Positions 17,427 to 26,541 are shown, numbered from the stretch's first letter. The stretch: 33,683 nt of DNA from a bacterium (GCA_024743255.1 JANSWY010000054.1:1-33683), one strand, 5' to 3'. The notes: generated from the letters alone by a model not told the origin. A program made the numbers and translations.

Positions 17427-17515
17427 AGAGAGGTGGCCGAGTGGTTGAAGGCGCACGCCTGGAAAGTGTGTATACTCTTCACGGGGTATCGAGGGTTCGA
17501 ATCCCTCTCTCTCTG
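17427..17515 (+). tRNA. tRNA-Ser(GGA)
   Basis: An 89-nt type II tRNA. The acceptor AGAGAGG pairs with TCTCTCT (one G-T pair); the D arm is GCC...GGC; the anticodon arm CACGC/GTGTG encloses CTGGAAA with anticodon GGA; a long variable arm (about 17470-17490) marks it as serine; the T arm is GAGGG-TTCGAAT-CCCTC. The discriminator is G, and CCA is not encoded. The antisense frame across it is a well-known false ORF. Confidence 0.97.
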
Positions 17516-17588
17516 CAGTAATTGACCAAGAATAATAAACAAGAATAGATTAGTTAAACTTAACCGAAGATTCAATTTAAACTAGATT

Positions 17589-17777
17589 ATGAAAAAGCTA
17601 TTTACATTATTGATGCTAACCGGTGTTCTTTCTTTCAGCTACATGAACACTTACGCACAAGAAGACGGGACAGTAGAGGGTGATTCTACTGAAGTGGCGG
17701 CTGACTCTACGGATGCAGCTGCAGATGGGGAATTAGTTTTAGATGATGAAACTGATGATAGTGCAGATACACAATAG
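17589..17777 (+). CDS. Signal peptide and acidic linker of ExbB-like protein, ended by in-frame TAG
   Basis: 62 codons. The N-terminus MKKLFTLLMLTGVLSF...TYA is a good Sec signal peptide (predicted cleavage after TYA), followed by an acidic, low-complexity tail rich in D, E, S and A. The frame ends at TAG (17775-17777) and then continues without a frameshift as FTEPEPEVSDSGFHQEIKKQF directly into the ExbB/TolQ core at 17862. Bacteroidota ExbB-like proteins typically have exactly this layout (signal peptide, acidic linker, FHQ-type segment, first membrane helix) in one chain. I read this as the first part of one broken or recoded exbB gene, not as an independent small gene. Confidence 0.7.
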   Translation: MKKLFTLLMLTGVLSFSYMNTYAQEDGTVEGDSTEVAADSTDAAADGELVLDDETDDSADTQ

Positions 17778-17861
17778 TTCACTGAGCCTGAGCCAGAGGT
17801 AAGTGATTCAGGATTCCACCAAGAAATCAAGAAGCAATTCATCGATGGTGGTTGGGAGTTC

Positions 17862-18443
17862 ATGAGTATCGTACTTGCGTGTTTGATCTTAGGACTTGCA
17901 ATTGCAATTGAAAGAATTATCACTCTTAACCTTGCTAGCACCAATACTAAGAAATTATTAGCCAGAGTAGAAGATGCATTATCTTCTGGAGGTGTTGAAG
18001 CTGCAAAAGATGTTTGTAGAAACACAAGAGGTCCAGTAGCATCTATCTTCGTTCAGGGATTAATGAGAATGTCTGAAGGAATCGAAATGGTTGAGAAATC
18101 AATTATTGCTTACGGTTCTGTTGAAATGGGTAAATTGGAAAGAGGTATGGTTTGGGTTTCTCTATTCATCTCTCTTGCTCCAATGCTTGGTTTCATGGGT
18201 ACGGTAATTGGTATGATTGACGCATTTGACGCAATCGCTGAAGCTGGTGACGTATCTCCTGCACTTGTGGCAAACGGTATTAAGCAAGCACTTTTAACAA
18301 CGGTAGGTGGTCTTATTGTAGCGGTAATTCTTCAGTTATTCTACAACTACCTTATCTCTAAAATTGATTCTATTGTAAACTCAATGGAAGATGCTTCTAT
18401 CTCTTTAGTTGACATGCTTGTTAAGCACAACCTAACTAAATAA
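17862..18443 (+). CDS. exbB: MotA/TolQ/ExbB proton channel family protein (core; N-terminus separated by TAG)
   Basis: Inner-membrane proton channel that, with ExbD, converts proton-motive force into mechanical work at the outer membrane. From the ATG at 17862 there are 193 residues: first membrane helix immediately (MSIVLACLILGLAIAIERI), a cytoplasmic region with RGPVASIFVQGLMRMSEGI, then two helices (WVSLFISLAPMLGFMGTVIGMIDAF and the GLIVAVILQLFYNYLIS segment) characteristic of the family. The same frame extends upstream across a TAG to a signal peptide at 17589. If translation starts at 17862, about 28 residues before the first helix are lost. It heads a cluster with a small membrane protein and two ExbD genes. 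Confidence 0.85.
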   Translation: MSIVLACLILGLAIAIERIITLNLASTNTKKLLARVEDALSSGGVEAAKDVCRNTRGPVASIFVQGLMRMSEGIEMVEKSIIAYGSVEMGKLERGMVWVSLFISLAPMLGFMGTVIGMIDAFDAIAEAGDVSPALVANGIKQALLTTVGGLIVAVILQLFYNYLISKIDSIVNSMEDASISLVDMLVKHNLTK

Positions 18444-18452
18444 GAATAGCGC

Positions 18453-18764
18453 ATGGAAAACTTTGTAAACATTAGTCTTTGGACTGGATATATTTTAGTA
18501 GCAGCTTGCACTGTTCTTGCAATTGTTCTTCCATTAATCAATGCTATTGATAACCCAAAAGTATTGGTAAAGGGAGCAATTGGAACAGCAGGTCTTGCTC
18601 TTGTGTTCCTAATTGGATGGGCCATTGCTGATGGCACTGCAATTGGAAATGTAAGCGGTGGCGTAGCTAAGTTCGTTAGTGGTTCACTAATTACAATGTA
18701 CGTTTTAACAATTGGTGCCCTTGCAGGTATCGTTTATACAGAAATAGTAAAAGTTATTAAATAA
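18453..18764 (+). CDS. Small membrane protein of the ExbB-ExbD cluster
   Basis: 103 residues with three hydrophobic helices (about 8-30, 40-60 and 75-97) and short loops. I do not recognise a named domain. It lies 9 nt after exbB, and its stop overlaps the first exbD start (TAATG). A gene of this size and topology between ExbB and the paired ExbD genes recurs in Bacteroidota, so it is probably an accessory part of the channel; that is inference from context. Confidence 0.8.
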   Translation: MENFVNISLWTGYILVAACTVLAIVLPLINAIDNPKVLVKGAIGTAGLALVFLIGWAIADGTAIGNVSGGVAKFVSGSLITMYVLTIGALAGIVYTEIVKVIK

Positions 18765-19411
18765 TGGCTAGAAGCAAAAATAGAGCAACTACAGAGGTGA
18801 ATGCCGGTTCAATGGCCGACATTGCATTCTTGTTGCTTATCTTCTTCCTCGTTACAACTACGATTGCTAACGATAAGGGGATAACAATGCGTCTGCCACC
18901 ACCTCCGGATCCAAACAATCCACCACCAGAAGTAACTAAGAATGACAAGAACATCTTTAAGATCCTTGCAAACTCTCAGGATAACTTACTGGTAGAGGAT
19001 GAGCCGTGGGAAGAAGATCCTTCTGCATTGAAGGAAGAGATAAAGAAATTTATCCTAAACTTCGGTAACCCAGGTCCAGAAGGATTAGATATTTATAACT
19101 CGCTACCTCCTGGTATGAAAACATATATCAGTATCAATGGTAGAAGTCAGGACTCAGCTGAGGATCCTACAGAAGCAGTAGTTTCTTTTAAGGCTCAGAG
19201 GGGTACAAGTTATGAGTTATACATAGCAGTACTTGATGCTATTAACACAGCATACAATGAGGTTTATGGTGAGAGAGTTGGTCTTACAGCCGAGGAATTC
19301 CTTGCGCTTGACAAGTCTAACCCAATCCAAAAAGACCTTTATGACAGAGCTAGACAAGGAATCCCTAGAGCGATTTCAATTGCAGAACCGGATAAAGTAG
19401 GAGGTAGATAA
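18764..19411 (+). CDS. exbD: ExbD/TolR family biopolymer transporter (first copy)
   Basis: 215 residues. The single N-terminal membrane helix is preceded by the family motif VNAGSMADIAFLLLIFFLVTT; D24 (MAD) is the proton-pathway aspartate. The periplasmic part begins with a proline-rich LPPPPDPNNPPPE segment and is longer than in E. coli ExbD (141 residues). It starts in a TAATG overlap with the upstream membrane protein and ends in a TAATG overlap with the second exbD, so all are translated from one mRNA. Two different ExbD chains could form the asymmetric dimer in the ExbB ring. Confidence 0.93.
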   Translation: MARSKNRATTEVNAGSMADIAFLLLIFFLVTTTIANDKGITMRLPPPPDPNNPPPEVTKNDKNIFKILANSQDNLLVEDEPWEEDPSALKEEIKKFILNFGNPGPEGLDIYNSLPPGMKTYISINGRSQDSAEDPTEAVVSFKAQRGTSYELYIAVLDAINTAYNEVYGERVGLTAEEFLALDKSNPIQKDLYDRARQGIPRAISIAEPDKVGGR

Positions 19412-19875
19412 TGGGAAAGTTTAGCAAAAGTTCAGGTACTTCTCAGGAAATCCCTACAGCGGCACTTCCTGATATTATTTTCATGCTGTTGTTCTTCTTC
19501 ATGGTAACAACTGTTCTAAGAGAGCAAGATTTGCTTGTAAGACAGCAATTACCAAAGGCAACTCAGCTTACGAAAATTGAGAAAAAGTCTTTAGTAAGTT
19601 ACATCTACATAGGTCAGCCAAGAAACACTGATCAGTATGGTAACGAGCCAAAGATTCAGACAAACGATGTTTTTACTGAGGTTGATGATATCATTCAATT
19701 TGTAAACCAGGAAAAGGACAAATTGGACGAGAACCAAAGAGACAAGATTACTATGTCTTTTAAGGTTGATCAGGAAACTGAAATGGGTATCGTGTCTGAT
19801 GTTCAGGAGAAACTAAGAAAGGCAAACGCACTAAAAGTGCTTTACAGTTCTAGAAAAGTTGCTCCACAAGAATAA
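19411..19875 (+). CDS. exbD: ExbD/TolR family biopolymer transporter (second copy)
   Basis: 154 residues, similar in layout to the upstream copy: EIPTAALPDIIFMLLFFFMVTT, with the conserved aspartate D21 at the start of the single membrane helix, and a periplasmic domain of about 110 residues ending in VLYSSRKVAPQE. The start ATG overlaps the stop of the first exbD. It is the last gene of the cluster and is followed 24 nt later by an intrinsic terminator shared with the convergent HNH gene. The two ExbD copies differ in length and loops, so they are diverged, not a recent duplication. Confidence 0.93.
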   Translation: MGKFSKSSGTSQEIPTAALPDIIFMLLFFFMVTTVLREQDLLVRQQLPKATQLTKIEKKSLVSYIYIGQPRNTDQYGNEPKIQTNDVFTEVDDIIQFVNQEKDKLDENQRDKITMSFKVDQETEMGIVSDVQEKLRKANALKVLYSSRKVAPQE

Positions 19876-19898
19876 ATAGTTATTTAAACTATATATAC

Positions 19899-19930
19899 AA
19901 AGCCTCATTCTTTAAGATTGAGGCTTTTTT
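19899..19930 (+). terminator. Terminator after the exbBD cluster
   Basis: A perfect 9-bp stem, AAAGCCTCA paired with TGAGGCTTT around an 11-nt loop, runs into a T-run on the plus strand. It touches the stop codon of the convergent HNH gene (19930-19932). On the minus strand the tail is only TTTGTAT, so it is weaker in that direction. Confidence 0.88.
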
Positions 19931-20442
19931 TATGATACTGATTTCTTTGGGTTAAGATAAGGAAGCCATTCATTCTGTACTTCTCCATTCGATTCTCTCA
20001 GAAACATTACATATGAAGGCTTAATTGGCTGGTTCCTCAGTTTCATCTCTACTTCTTCCAAAGAGTTATCACCCTTCTTAGCATTACACTTTTGACAAGC
20101 TGTCGTCAGATTAGTCCAGGTGGATTTACCTCCTTTGGATTTTGGAATAACGTGATCCAATGTAAGGTTTTTTGTAGTTCCACAGTATTGACATTGGTTT
20201 TTGTCCCTCTTAAAAATATTATGCCTTGTGAGAACTACCCCACGATAGGGGATACTGACATATCTATTGATTTTGATTACTGATGGTAACGGGAACTTTT
20301 TAGAAACGGTTCTTAGATATTGGTTCTCAGCTTGATCAACTAAATCAGCCTTTTTGAGATATACTAATAGGAAAGCACGGTATATAGAACACACTGTGAT
20401 TGGAGTGTAATCCTGATTTAATACCAATACTTTTCCATTCAT
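19930..20442 (-). CDS. HNH endonuclease family protein
   Basis: 170 residues. The C-terminal half has a zinc-finger HNH motif: CQYCG, then LTLDHVIPKSKGGKSTWTNL, then CQKCNAKKG, i.e. the two CxxC pairs flanking the DH catalytic pair and the asparagine. The N-terminal half (VLNQDYTPITVCSIYRAFLLV) is conserved in a widespread bacterial family of lone HNH proteins. It lies 2 nt after smpB and is probably co-transcribed with tsaD and smpB. Such proteins are usually chromosomal housekeeping genes of unknown role, and no methylase or restriction partner is present. Confidence 0.92.
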   Translation of the reverse strand: MNGKVLVLNQDYTPITVCSIYRAFLLVYLKKADLVDQAENQYLRTVSKKFPLPSVIKINRYVSIPYRGVVLTRHNIFKRDKNQCQYCGTTKNLTLDHVIPKSKGGKSTWTNLTTACQKCNAKKGDNSLEEVEMKLRNQPIKPSYVMFLRESNGEVQNEWLPYLNPKKSVS

Positions 20443-20444
20443 AG

Positions 20445-20909
20445 CTAATATTTAAGTTGCTTCAATTCTCTGTCCTGATCTTTCTTCTTCATAGAATCAC
20501 GCTTATCATACAGGTTTTTACCTTTAGCTAAACCCACCTCTAGTTTTGCAAAACCTCTTTTATTGATATAGAGTTTGGTTGGTACAATGGTGAAGCCTTT
20601 TTCTTCAGTTTTCGCCCGAAGCTTTTCTATTTCCCTTTTATTTAACAAAAGTTTCCTTTCTCTTGTTGGCTCATGATTTGTGAATGAACCCTGTGAGTAT
20701 GGTGAGATGGTCATACCTTTTACAAAGATCTCATCATTACTAATGTGACAATAAGCTTCCTGCAATGATACTTTTCCTTCTCTGATAGATTTTATCTCAG
20801 TCCCTTTCAATATCATACCTGCCTCATAAGTATCAGAAATAGTAAATTCATGAAACGCTTTACGATTCTTAATACTTACACTATTTGAAAATCTATCTTT
20901 AGATGCCAT
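20445..20909 (-). CDS. smpB: SsrA-binding protein SmpB
   Basis: Binds tmRNA and delivers it to stalled ribosomes for trans-translation. The 154 residues include the OB-fold core (NRKAFHEFTISDTYEAGMILKGTEIKSIR), the GKGKNLYDKR-type segment seen here as AKGKNLYDKRDSMKKKDQDRE, and a basic C-terminal tail that mimics mRNA. It starts with ATG at 20909, 45 nt after tsaD, and stops with TAG 2 nt before the HNH gene. No tmRNA gene was found in the window. Confidence 0.97.
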   Translation of the reverse strand: MASKDRFSNSVSIKNRKAFHEFTISDTYEAGMILKGTEIKSIREGKVSLQEAYCHISNDEIFVKGMTISPYSQGSFTNHEPTRERKLLLNKREIEKLRAKTEEKGFTIVPTKLYINKRGFAKLEVGLAKGKNLYDKRDSMKKKDQDRELKQLKY

Positions 20910-20954
20910 TCTATTAAAACTACCTTACAATTGTTATTTATCAAATTAATCTAA

Positions 20955-21959
20955 TTAAAACTGCATTCTTGGTTCAGGGGTTTCAGTTAAGCTGTCAAAT
21001 TTTTGATTTAGGTACTGAAAATGCCCTGCCATTGCGATCATACCGGCATTATCGGTACAGTATTCCATTTTTGGAATAAATACCTGCCATTGTCGCCTTG
21101 AAACTTGTTCCGTTAATGCCTCTCTGAGTCCAGAGTTTGCAGATACTCCACCTGCTATAGCTATTTGTTTAATATTAAACTGCTTAGATGCCGCTATTAC
21201 CTTTTTCAATAACATTTGAATCAAAGTGTATTGAATACTAGCGCACAGGTCGTTCAAATTATTCGCTATGAAATCCTTATCTTCTTTTACCTGATCTCTC
21301 AAAAAGTATAGAAATGCAGTCTTTATTCCACTAAAAGAATAATTTAATCCGTCCATGGTAGTTTGAGGAAAGGTAAACTTTCTAGGATCTCCTAATTTAG
21401 CATACTTATCGATTAATGGACCCCCCGGATAAGGAAGACCAAGAATTTTTGCACACTTATCGAATGCTTCACCCACTGCATCATCTTTAGTTTCTCCAAC
21501 TATTTCCATAGTCAAATAGTCATCTACCTTTACTATTTGAGTGTGTCCACCACTAACAGTAAGACACAGAAACGGAAATTTAGGTTTAGGCTCCTCGATA
21601 AAATGGGCTAAAATATGAGCCTGCATATGGTTGACTCCCAATAATGGGATGTCTAAAGCATATGCCATTGATTTAGCAAATGAGCTACCAACAAGAAGCG
21701 CACCCAACAATCCAGGACCTTTTGTATAAGCAATCGCATTCAGGTCGGATTTTTTTATATTTGCATTTTTTAAGGACTCTTCGACAACTGGCACGATATT
21801 TTGTTGATGAGCCCTGGAGGCTAGTTCCGGAACAACCCCTCCGTAATTTTCATGTATGGATTGAGTAGCAATTACGTTATTAATTACCTTACCATCAATA
21901 ATGATGGATGCCGATGTTTCATCGCAGGAGGATTCAATAGCAAGGATAATATTACGCAT
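20955..21959 (-). CDS. tsaD: tRNA threonylcarbamoyladenosine synthase subunit TsaD
   Basis: Transfers the threonylcarbamoyl group to A37 of ANN-decoding tRNAs, with TsaB and TsaE. The 334 residues have the ASKHA fold: LAIESSCDETSAS opening, metal-binding H111 and H115 (NHMQAHILAH), the TVSGGHT segment, LGLPYPGGP, and the C-terminal YCTDNAGMIAMAGH. The start is ATG at 21959. It leads the tsaD-smpB-HNH operon. Its start codon is only 4 nt from that of the divergent TamB-like gene, so both promoters must lie inside coding sequence. Confidence 0.97.
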   Translation of the reverse strand: MRNIILAIESSCDETSASIIIDGKVINNVIATQSIHENYGGVVPELASRAHQQNIVPVVEESLKNANIKKSDLNAIAYTKGPGLLGALLVGSSFAKSMAYALDIPLLGVNHMQAHILAHFIEEPKPKFPFLCLTVSGGHTQIVKVDDYLTMEIVGETKDDAVGEAFDKCAKILGLPYPGGPLIDKYAKLGDPRKFTFPQTTMDGLNYSFSGIKTAFLYFLRDQVKEDKDFIANNLNDLCASIQYTLIQMLLKKVIAASKQFNIKQIAIAGGVSANSGLREALTEQVSRRQWQVFIPKMEYCTDNAGMIAMAGHFQYLNQKFDSLTETPEPRMQF

Positions 21960-21963
21960 ATAA

Positions 21964-24900
21964 GTGGGTGTTATATCAAATTTGGGGCAATTTATAAAAA
22001 AACGAATAGTTAAAGTCGTTCTTAGAACACTCGTGTTCTTGTTTGGTTTGTTATTTGCAGCAATTCTTCTCCTTCAAATCCCTACTGTTCAGACATATTT
22101 CGTCACCAAAATCACTAGTAAATTATCAGAGGTCACCAATCATAAGACTACTATAGATTATGTAAATGTATCATGGTTCGATGAAGCATACGTAGAAGGT
22201 GTTGCCGTATATGATGTGGTGGATAGTACTATGTTTTCGGCATCTGAGATTACGTTTAATTTCGATTTGTGGGAAATTATTACGTCTAGAAACATTAAGC
22301 TTGACCGGGTTGAGATCAAGTCTGGGTCTTTCCATATGATTAAGCATTCGGACGAACTTCCACTCAATTTGACCCAATTTTTAGATGAAGTAAGAAAAAT
22401 GCTAGCCAGTGACGGTCCTCCAAAAGAAAAGAAGCCCATTAGAATTGGGGAGATAGACATCTGGAACTCATCTTTTAAAATGGACGATTACCGCTCCGAG
22501 ATTGATGATACCGGTATAGATCCTGGTCATTTGTCATTGGTGGACATTAACCTTTCCGTCCATGATTTCAGGCTTATTTACGATTCAATAGATTTCCACA
22601 TTACGTCTTTATCTGTCAAAGAAGCTCAGGATAAATTGATTGTTGAGAAACTCAATTCTAACTTTGCGCTTACTTCCAATAGTCTTGAATTCAGTGACCT
22701 TTACGCTAAAACATCAAGAAGTGAAATAAAAGATTATCTGAAATTTGAATTTTCGACCATTTCCAATTTAAGCTATTTCACAGATAGCGTGTCTTTCGAA
22801 TTTAATTTTGACAACAGTTCTATTCATACTGATGATGTTTCGCAATTTAGTCCAGCATTACGCAAGTATCATGAGCAAATAAAAATTGGAGGTCATTACT
22901 ATGGGAGTGTCAAAAACTTCCAGGGAGAGTATATGCTCATCGATGTTGGAAAAAACACTCTTATTAAAGGAAACTGCTTTGTAACTGGTTTACCCAATAT
23001 TAAAGAAACATTCATGGAGTTTCGAATTGGGAAATCTACAATCGATCCCGAAGATTTAAATTTTATTCTTCCGGTTGATTCATTGCCTTTAAATGATATT
23101 GGAAGAGTCAGACTTGATGGTACTTTTTTAGGTTTTCCTACAGATTTTGTAGCTAAAGCAAATTTTGTTACTCGATCTGGTTCAATTTCAACCGACATAA
23201 ACTTCAAGCTTAAAGGAGGACCTACTAAGTCTGAATATAGAGGACAATTGTCAACTAGTAATTTGGATATTGGCAAATTTGTGGGACCAGATCAAGTGTT
23301 AGATGGTATTACAATGAATGGGAAAATTGAAGGAACTGGAATTACACCAGAATCTGCAATTTTCGAATTAGAATCAACTATCAATGAGTTTGTGGTTCAA
23401 GATTATCCTTATAGTGGCATATACATTGATGGTCATTTTGAGTCTGGTTTTTTTGAAGGAAAGTTGAATGTAGATGATCCAAATGTAGGCTTGAATCTGG
23501 ATGGGACCATTGATATAAGAAAGGGCCAGGAACAGATTCTTGGCCAAGCCACATTGAATCACTTCCGCGCTAAGGAATTGAACCTCACAAATACTGATTT
23601 AGAAGTTAGCTCCGAAATAGATATTTCCCTTAAAGGCCTTACTATTGATGATATCGCCGGTTACGTAGATTTAAATGAACTTGATGTACGGTTAGGAAAA
23701 GAGAACCTATTAGTAGATTCTCTGAAAATATCTTCTTTGAAAGTGGATAAGAATAGATTATTGACAGTGGAAACAGATGGGCTGAAAGCTGAAGTGAATG
23801 GGACATATAAAACATCGGAACTGATAAATGATTTGAGGCGCCTCTACAAAGAATATAAGCTCCAGTTGATAAATGACGAGTCTGAAATAGATAGTTATTA
23901 TGAGATTGCGAACATTGATAACAGGGAGTACGAAGTGGAGTTTAATTTAAGTATTGACAAGGCAAATAAATTTCTTAATCCTTTTGTTGAAAATTCTTAT
24001 ATATCTGAGAATGTTCAGTTTTCAGGAGGGTTTCTTCACAATACTAGCTCGAATCTCACATTGTATGGATTTGTAGACTCTTTATCATTCAATGGTAACT
24101 CTATGAAAAATACCACTTTCGAGCTGAATACCTCAAAAATTAATGGTGCCCCAGATGTTCTGGCTATGTTGTTTGTGTCGTCGGATAAACAATATTGGGG
24201 TAAGGATCATTCCAGTGATGCGCTAGAATTTGAAGTGATATGGAGTGACCAAATGATGGATATGTTTCTTCAGACCAAACAACCAGAATTAGGTAATCAT
24301 GCTACACTAAAAGCTAATGTTGAGTTTTTGCAGGATACTACAAACGTCAAATTTTTACCATCGGATATTGCCATTAATAATGAAATTTGGACTTTCTCAA
24401 AAGAAAATGAACTTCTACTGCTAAAGGATAGGGTATTTGTTGACAACTTCCAAATTAGCACACAAGAGCAAATAATAGGTGTTGATGGCTTTTTGAGTGA
24501 CTCATCTGACTTGAGGATTCAATTAAAGGACTTAAGGCTTGATCCGGTCAGTATTTTTATTAATCAGGAAATAAGGGGTGTTTCAAATGGTGAGTTGGCA
24601 TTAAACGGCCCAATTTCTGACTTGTTTGCTACTGGGGATTTCCAGATAGATAGTCTGACAATCGATGATTTTTTAGTTGGTGATTTAGACCTGGAAACTA
24701 AGTGGGACGATTTGTCGAAAGTTCTTAAATTAAATACCGGAATCTCCAGGGATGCCAAGGATATCGTAGATGTTCATGGGAATATCTTTTTCAGAGAGGA
24801 CTACAAAGAATTGGCCCTTAAAGCATCACTTTCTGGCGTTGAGTTACAAATTGTGGAGCCTTTTTTTAAAGAGCACATATCAAATTTAGAAGGTTCAACA

Positions 24901-26541
24901 TCGGGAGATTTCGTAATAAGAGGAACAACTCTGGAGCCGGATGTTTTTGGGAGCGGAAAAGTCCAATCAGGAAGTGTGATCCTGGATTATCTAAAAACGA
25001 AGTACAGTTTTAATGGTGATTACGAGCTTAAAAAGGATTCAATTGTATTTGAAAGAGTTCAGCTGACGGATATCAATGATCACAATGCATATTTCCGTGG
25101 AAGCATTGTGCATGATGGATTCAAAGATTTAAGATTAAGTGTAAACGGAGATATGTTTAATTTTAATGTGCTGAATACCACCTCCCGAGACAATTCACTC
25201 TACTACGGTCAGGCTAATGCTACAGGAAGTCTGAGTTTCCTCGGGCCTCTTAATAACCTTAAAATTTCGGCAAAGGCAAAAACCGACAAGAACTCGAAAC
25301 TCTTTGTGCCATTGACGGATAATTCGTCTGCTGACCTCAAGGATTATATCACATTTGTTGATTTGATGGACACAGTAGAGGTCAAGGACCAAAAAAATGA
25401 TCAGATTTCAGCTGACCTAAGCGGAATAGAATTAGACCTTGAACTTGAGGTAACTGAAGACGCATATTTTGAATTGATTTTTGATTTAAAAGCTGGAGAT
25501 ATCATCCGGGGTAGAGGAAATGGGAATATGAAGATTCAAATTAACACCGAGGGAGATTTCAATATGGTGGGGGATTATGAGATCTCTCAAGGAGGTTACA
25601 ATTTTACATTGTATAATATTATTAATAAGGAATTTGAAATAAGGAAAGGAAGTAAGATTAGTTGGTACGGAGACCCCTATAAAGCAGTATTAGATATAAA
25701 GGCAGATTACCGGCAAAATATACTCTACTCGCCAATCTTAACTGGTCTTTCAGATGAAGCCCTAAATGACCCACAATTGAGGAGAAGATACCCTGCAATA
25801 GTAGTTCTTGAGTTATCTGATGAAATGCTGAACCCAGAAATTGACTTTGACATTGAATTTGAAAACTATCCACAGCAAAGCATTCGATTGAATGATGGCA
25901 CTAGTTTGAATTATGCTACCTTCCTTGAACCATTTCTCTTTAAAATTCAAAACGATGAACAGGAACTAAAAAGGCAGGTCTTCAGTCTCCTAATTCTTAG
26001 AAAACTCTCACCAGAAAATAGTTTTGATGTGGCAGGCCAAACTATTGGAAATAGTGTAAGTGAGTTTATTTCAAACCAATTGAGCTATTGGATTAGTCAG
26101 GTAGATGAAAACCTGGAGATTGATGTAGACCTTTCTACATTGGATCAGGATGCATTTGATACATTCCAATTGAGATTATCTTATACATTTCTAAATGGAC
26201 GCCTAAGAGTGAGTAGACTGGGGGGGATTACCAATTATTCCGCGAATACTGCTGCAACTAATGCTGGGTTTTCAAATATTATTGGTGACTTGTCAGTAGA
26301 GTATCTCCTAACTTCAGATGGTAGGTTAAGAGCAAAAATGTATAGCAGAAATCAAAATGATGATCAGTTGGAACAAGGATTTGAAACCGGAGTGAGCTTG
26401 CAATACGTAAGAACTTTTGACTACATGCAGGAGATTTGGAAAAAGAACCGATCTAAGAAAACCAAGTTTGTGGATGCAAGTGGAAATGTGGTTGAAAGCA
26501 CTGATGATAAGAAGAGAAACAAAAAGAAATCTGAGAAGTAG
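21964..26541 (+). CDS. tamB: TamB-like AsmA/DUF490 envelope protein
   Basis: 1525 residues. A single N-terminal membrane anchor (about 18-38, VLRTLVFLFGLLFAAILLLQI) is followed by a very long beta-rich region with repeated AsmA-like 'D/N-G-x-I/V-x-x-R' strands, and ends with a DUF490/TamB domain (about 1180-1480: GRGNGNMKI..., GDYEISQGGYNFTLYNIINKEF, RRYPAIVVLELS, LSYWISQVDENLEIDVDLS). A charged KKRNKKKSEK tail closes it. TamB-type proteins form a hydrophobic groove across the periplasm and are linked to outer-membrane assembly and lipid transport. The start is GTG at 21964; no ATG lies near. The stop is TAG. Confidence 0.9.
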   Translation: MGVISNLGQFIKKRIVKVVLRTLVFLFGLLFAAILLLQIPTVQTYFVTKITSKLSEVTNHKTTIDYVNVSWFDEAYVEGVAVYDVVDSTMFSASEITFNFDLWEIITSRNIKLDRVEIKSGSFHMIKHSDELPLNLTQFLDEVRKMLASDGPPKEKKPIRIGEIDIWNSSFKMDDYRSEIDDTGIDPGHLSLVDINLSVHDFRLIYDSIDFHITSLSVKEAQDKLIVEKLNSNFALTSNSLEFSDLYAKTSRSEIKDYLKFEFSTISNLSYFTDSVSFEFNFDNSSIHTDDVSQFSPALRKYHEQIKIGGHYYGSVKNFQGEYMLIDVGKNTLIKGNCFVTGLPNIKETFMEFRIGKSTIDPEDLNFILPVDSLPLNDIGRVRLDGTFLGFPTDFVAKANFVTRSGSISTDINFKLKGGPTKSEYRGQLSTSNLDIGKFVGPDQVLDGITMNGKIEGTGITPESAIFELESTINEFVVQDYPYSGIYIDGHFESGFFEGKLNVDDPNVGLNLDGTIDIRKGQEQILGQATLNHFRAKELNLTNTDLEVSSEIDISLKGLTIDDIAGYVDLNELDVRLGKENLLVDSLKISSLKVDKNRLLTVETDGLKAEVNGTYKTSELINDLRRLYKEYKLQLINDESEIDSYYEIANIDNREYEVEFNLSIDKANKFLNPFVENSYISENVQFSGGFLHNTSSNLTLYGFVDSLSFNGNSMKNTTFELNTSKINGAPDVLAMLFVSSDKQYWGKDHSSDALEFEVIWSDQMMDMFLQTKQPELGNHATLKANVEFLQDTTNVKFLPSDIAINNEIWTFSKENELLLLKDRVFVDNFQISTQEQIIGVDGFLSDSSDLRIQLKDLRLDPVSIFINQEIRGVSNGELALNGPISDLFATGDFQIDSLTIDDFLVGDLDLETKWDDLSKVLKLNTGISRDAKDIVDVHGNIFFREDYKELALKASLSGVELQIVEPFFKEHISNLEGSTSGDFVIRGTTLEPDVFGSGKVQSGSVILDYLKTKYSFNGDYELKKDSIVFERVQLTDINDHNAYFRGSIVHDGFKDLRLSVNGDMFNFNVLNTTSRDNSLYYGQANATGSLSFLGPLNNLKISAKAKTDKNSKLFVPLTDNSSADLKDYITFVDLMDTVEVKDQKNDQISADLSGIELDLELEVTEDAYFELIFDLKAGDIIRGRGNGNMKIQINTEGDFNMVGDYEISQGGYNFTLYNIINKEFEIRKGSKISWYGDPYKAVLDIKADYRQNILYSPILTGLSDEALNDPQLRRRYPAIVVLELSDEMLNPEIDFDIEFENYPQQSIRLNDGTSLNYATFLEPFLFKIQNDEQELKRQVFSLLILRKLSPENSFDVAGQTIGNSVSEFISNQLSYWISQVDENLEIDVDLSTLDQDAFDTFQLRLSYTFLNGRLRVSRLGGITNYSANTAATNAGFSNIIGDLSVEYLLTSDGRLRAKMYSRNQNDDQLEQGFETGVSLQYVRTFDYMQEIWKKNRSKKTKFVDASGNVVESTDDKKRNKKKSEK

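Noticed and set aside
17366-17575. 69-codon minus-strand frame containing RERDSNPRY
   Set aside because: It is the antisense translation of tRNA-Ser, a common false ORF; the tRNA explains the sequence fully.
17778-17861. Recoding stem-loop after the exbB TAG
   Set aside because: The best pairing found, CCTGA with TCAGG across a 16-nt loop, is too weak to claim a read-through signal.
19930-20442. HNH gene as part of a restriction or homing system
   Set aside because: It belongs to a widespread lone chromosomal HNH family, sits in an operon with smpB and tsaD, and has no methylase, intron or mobile element nearby.
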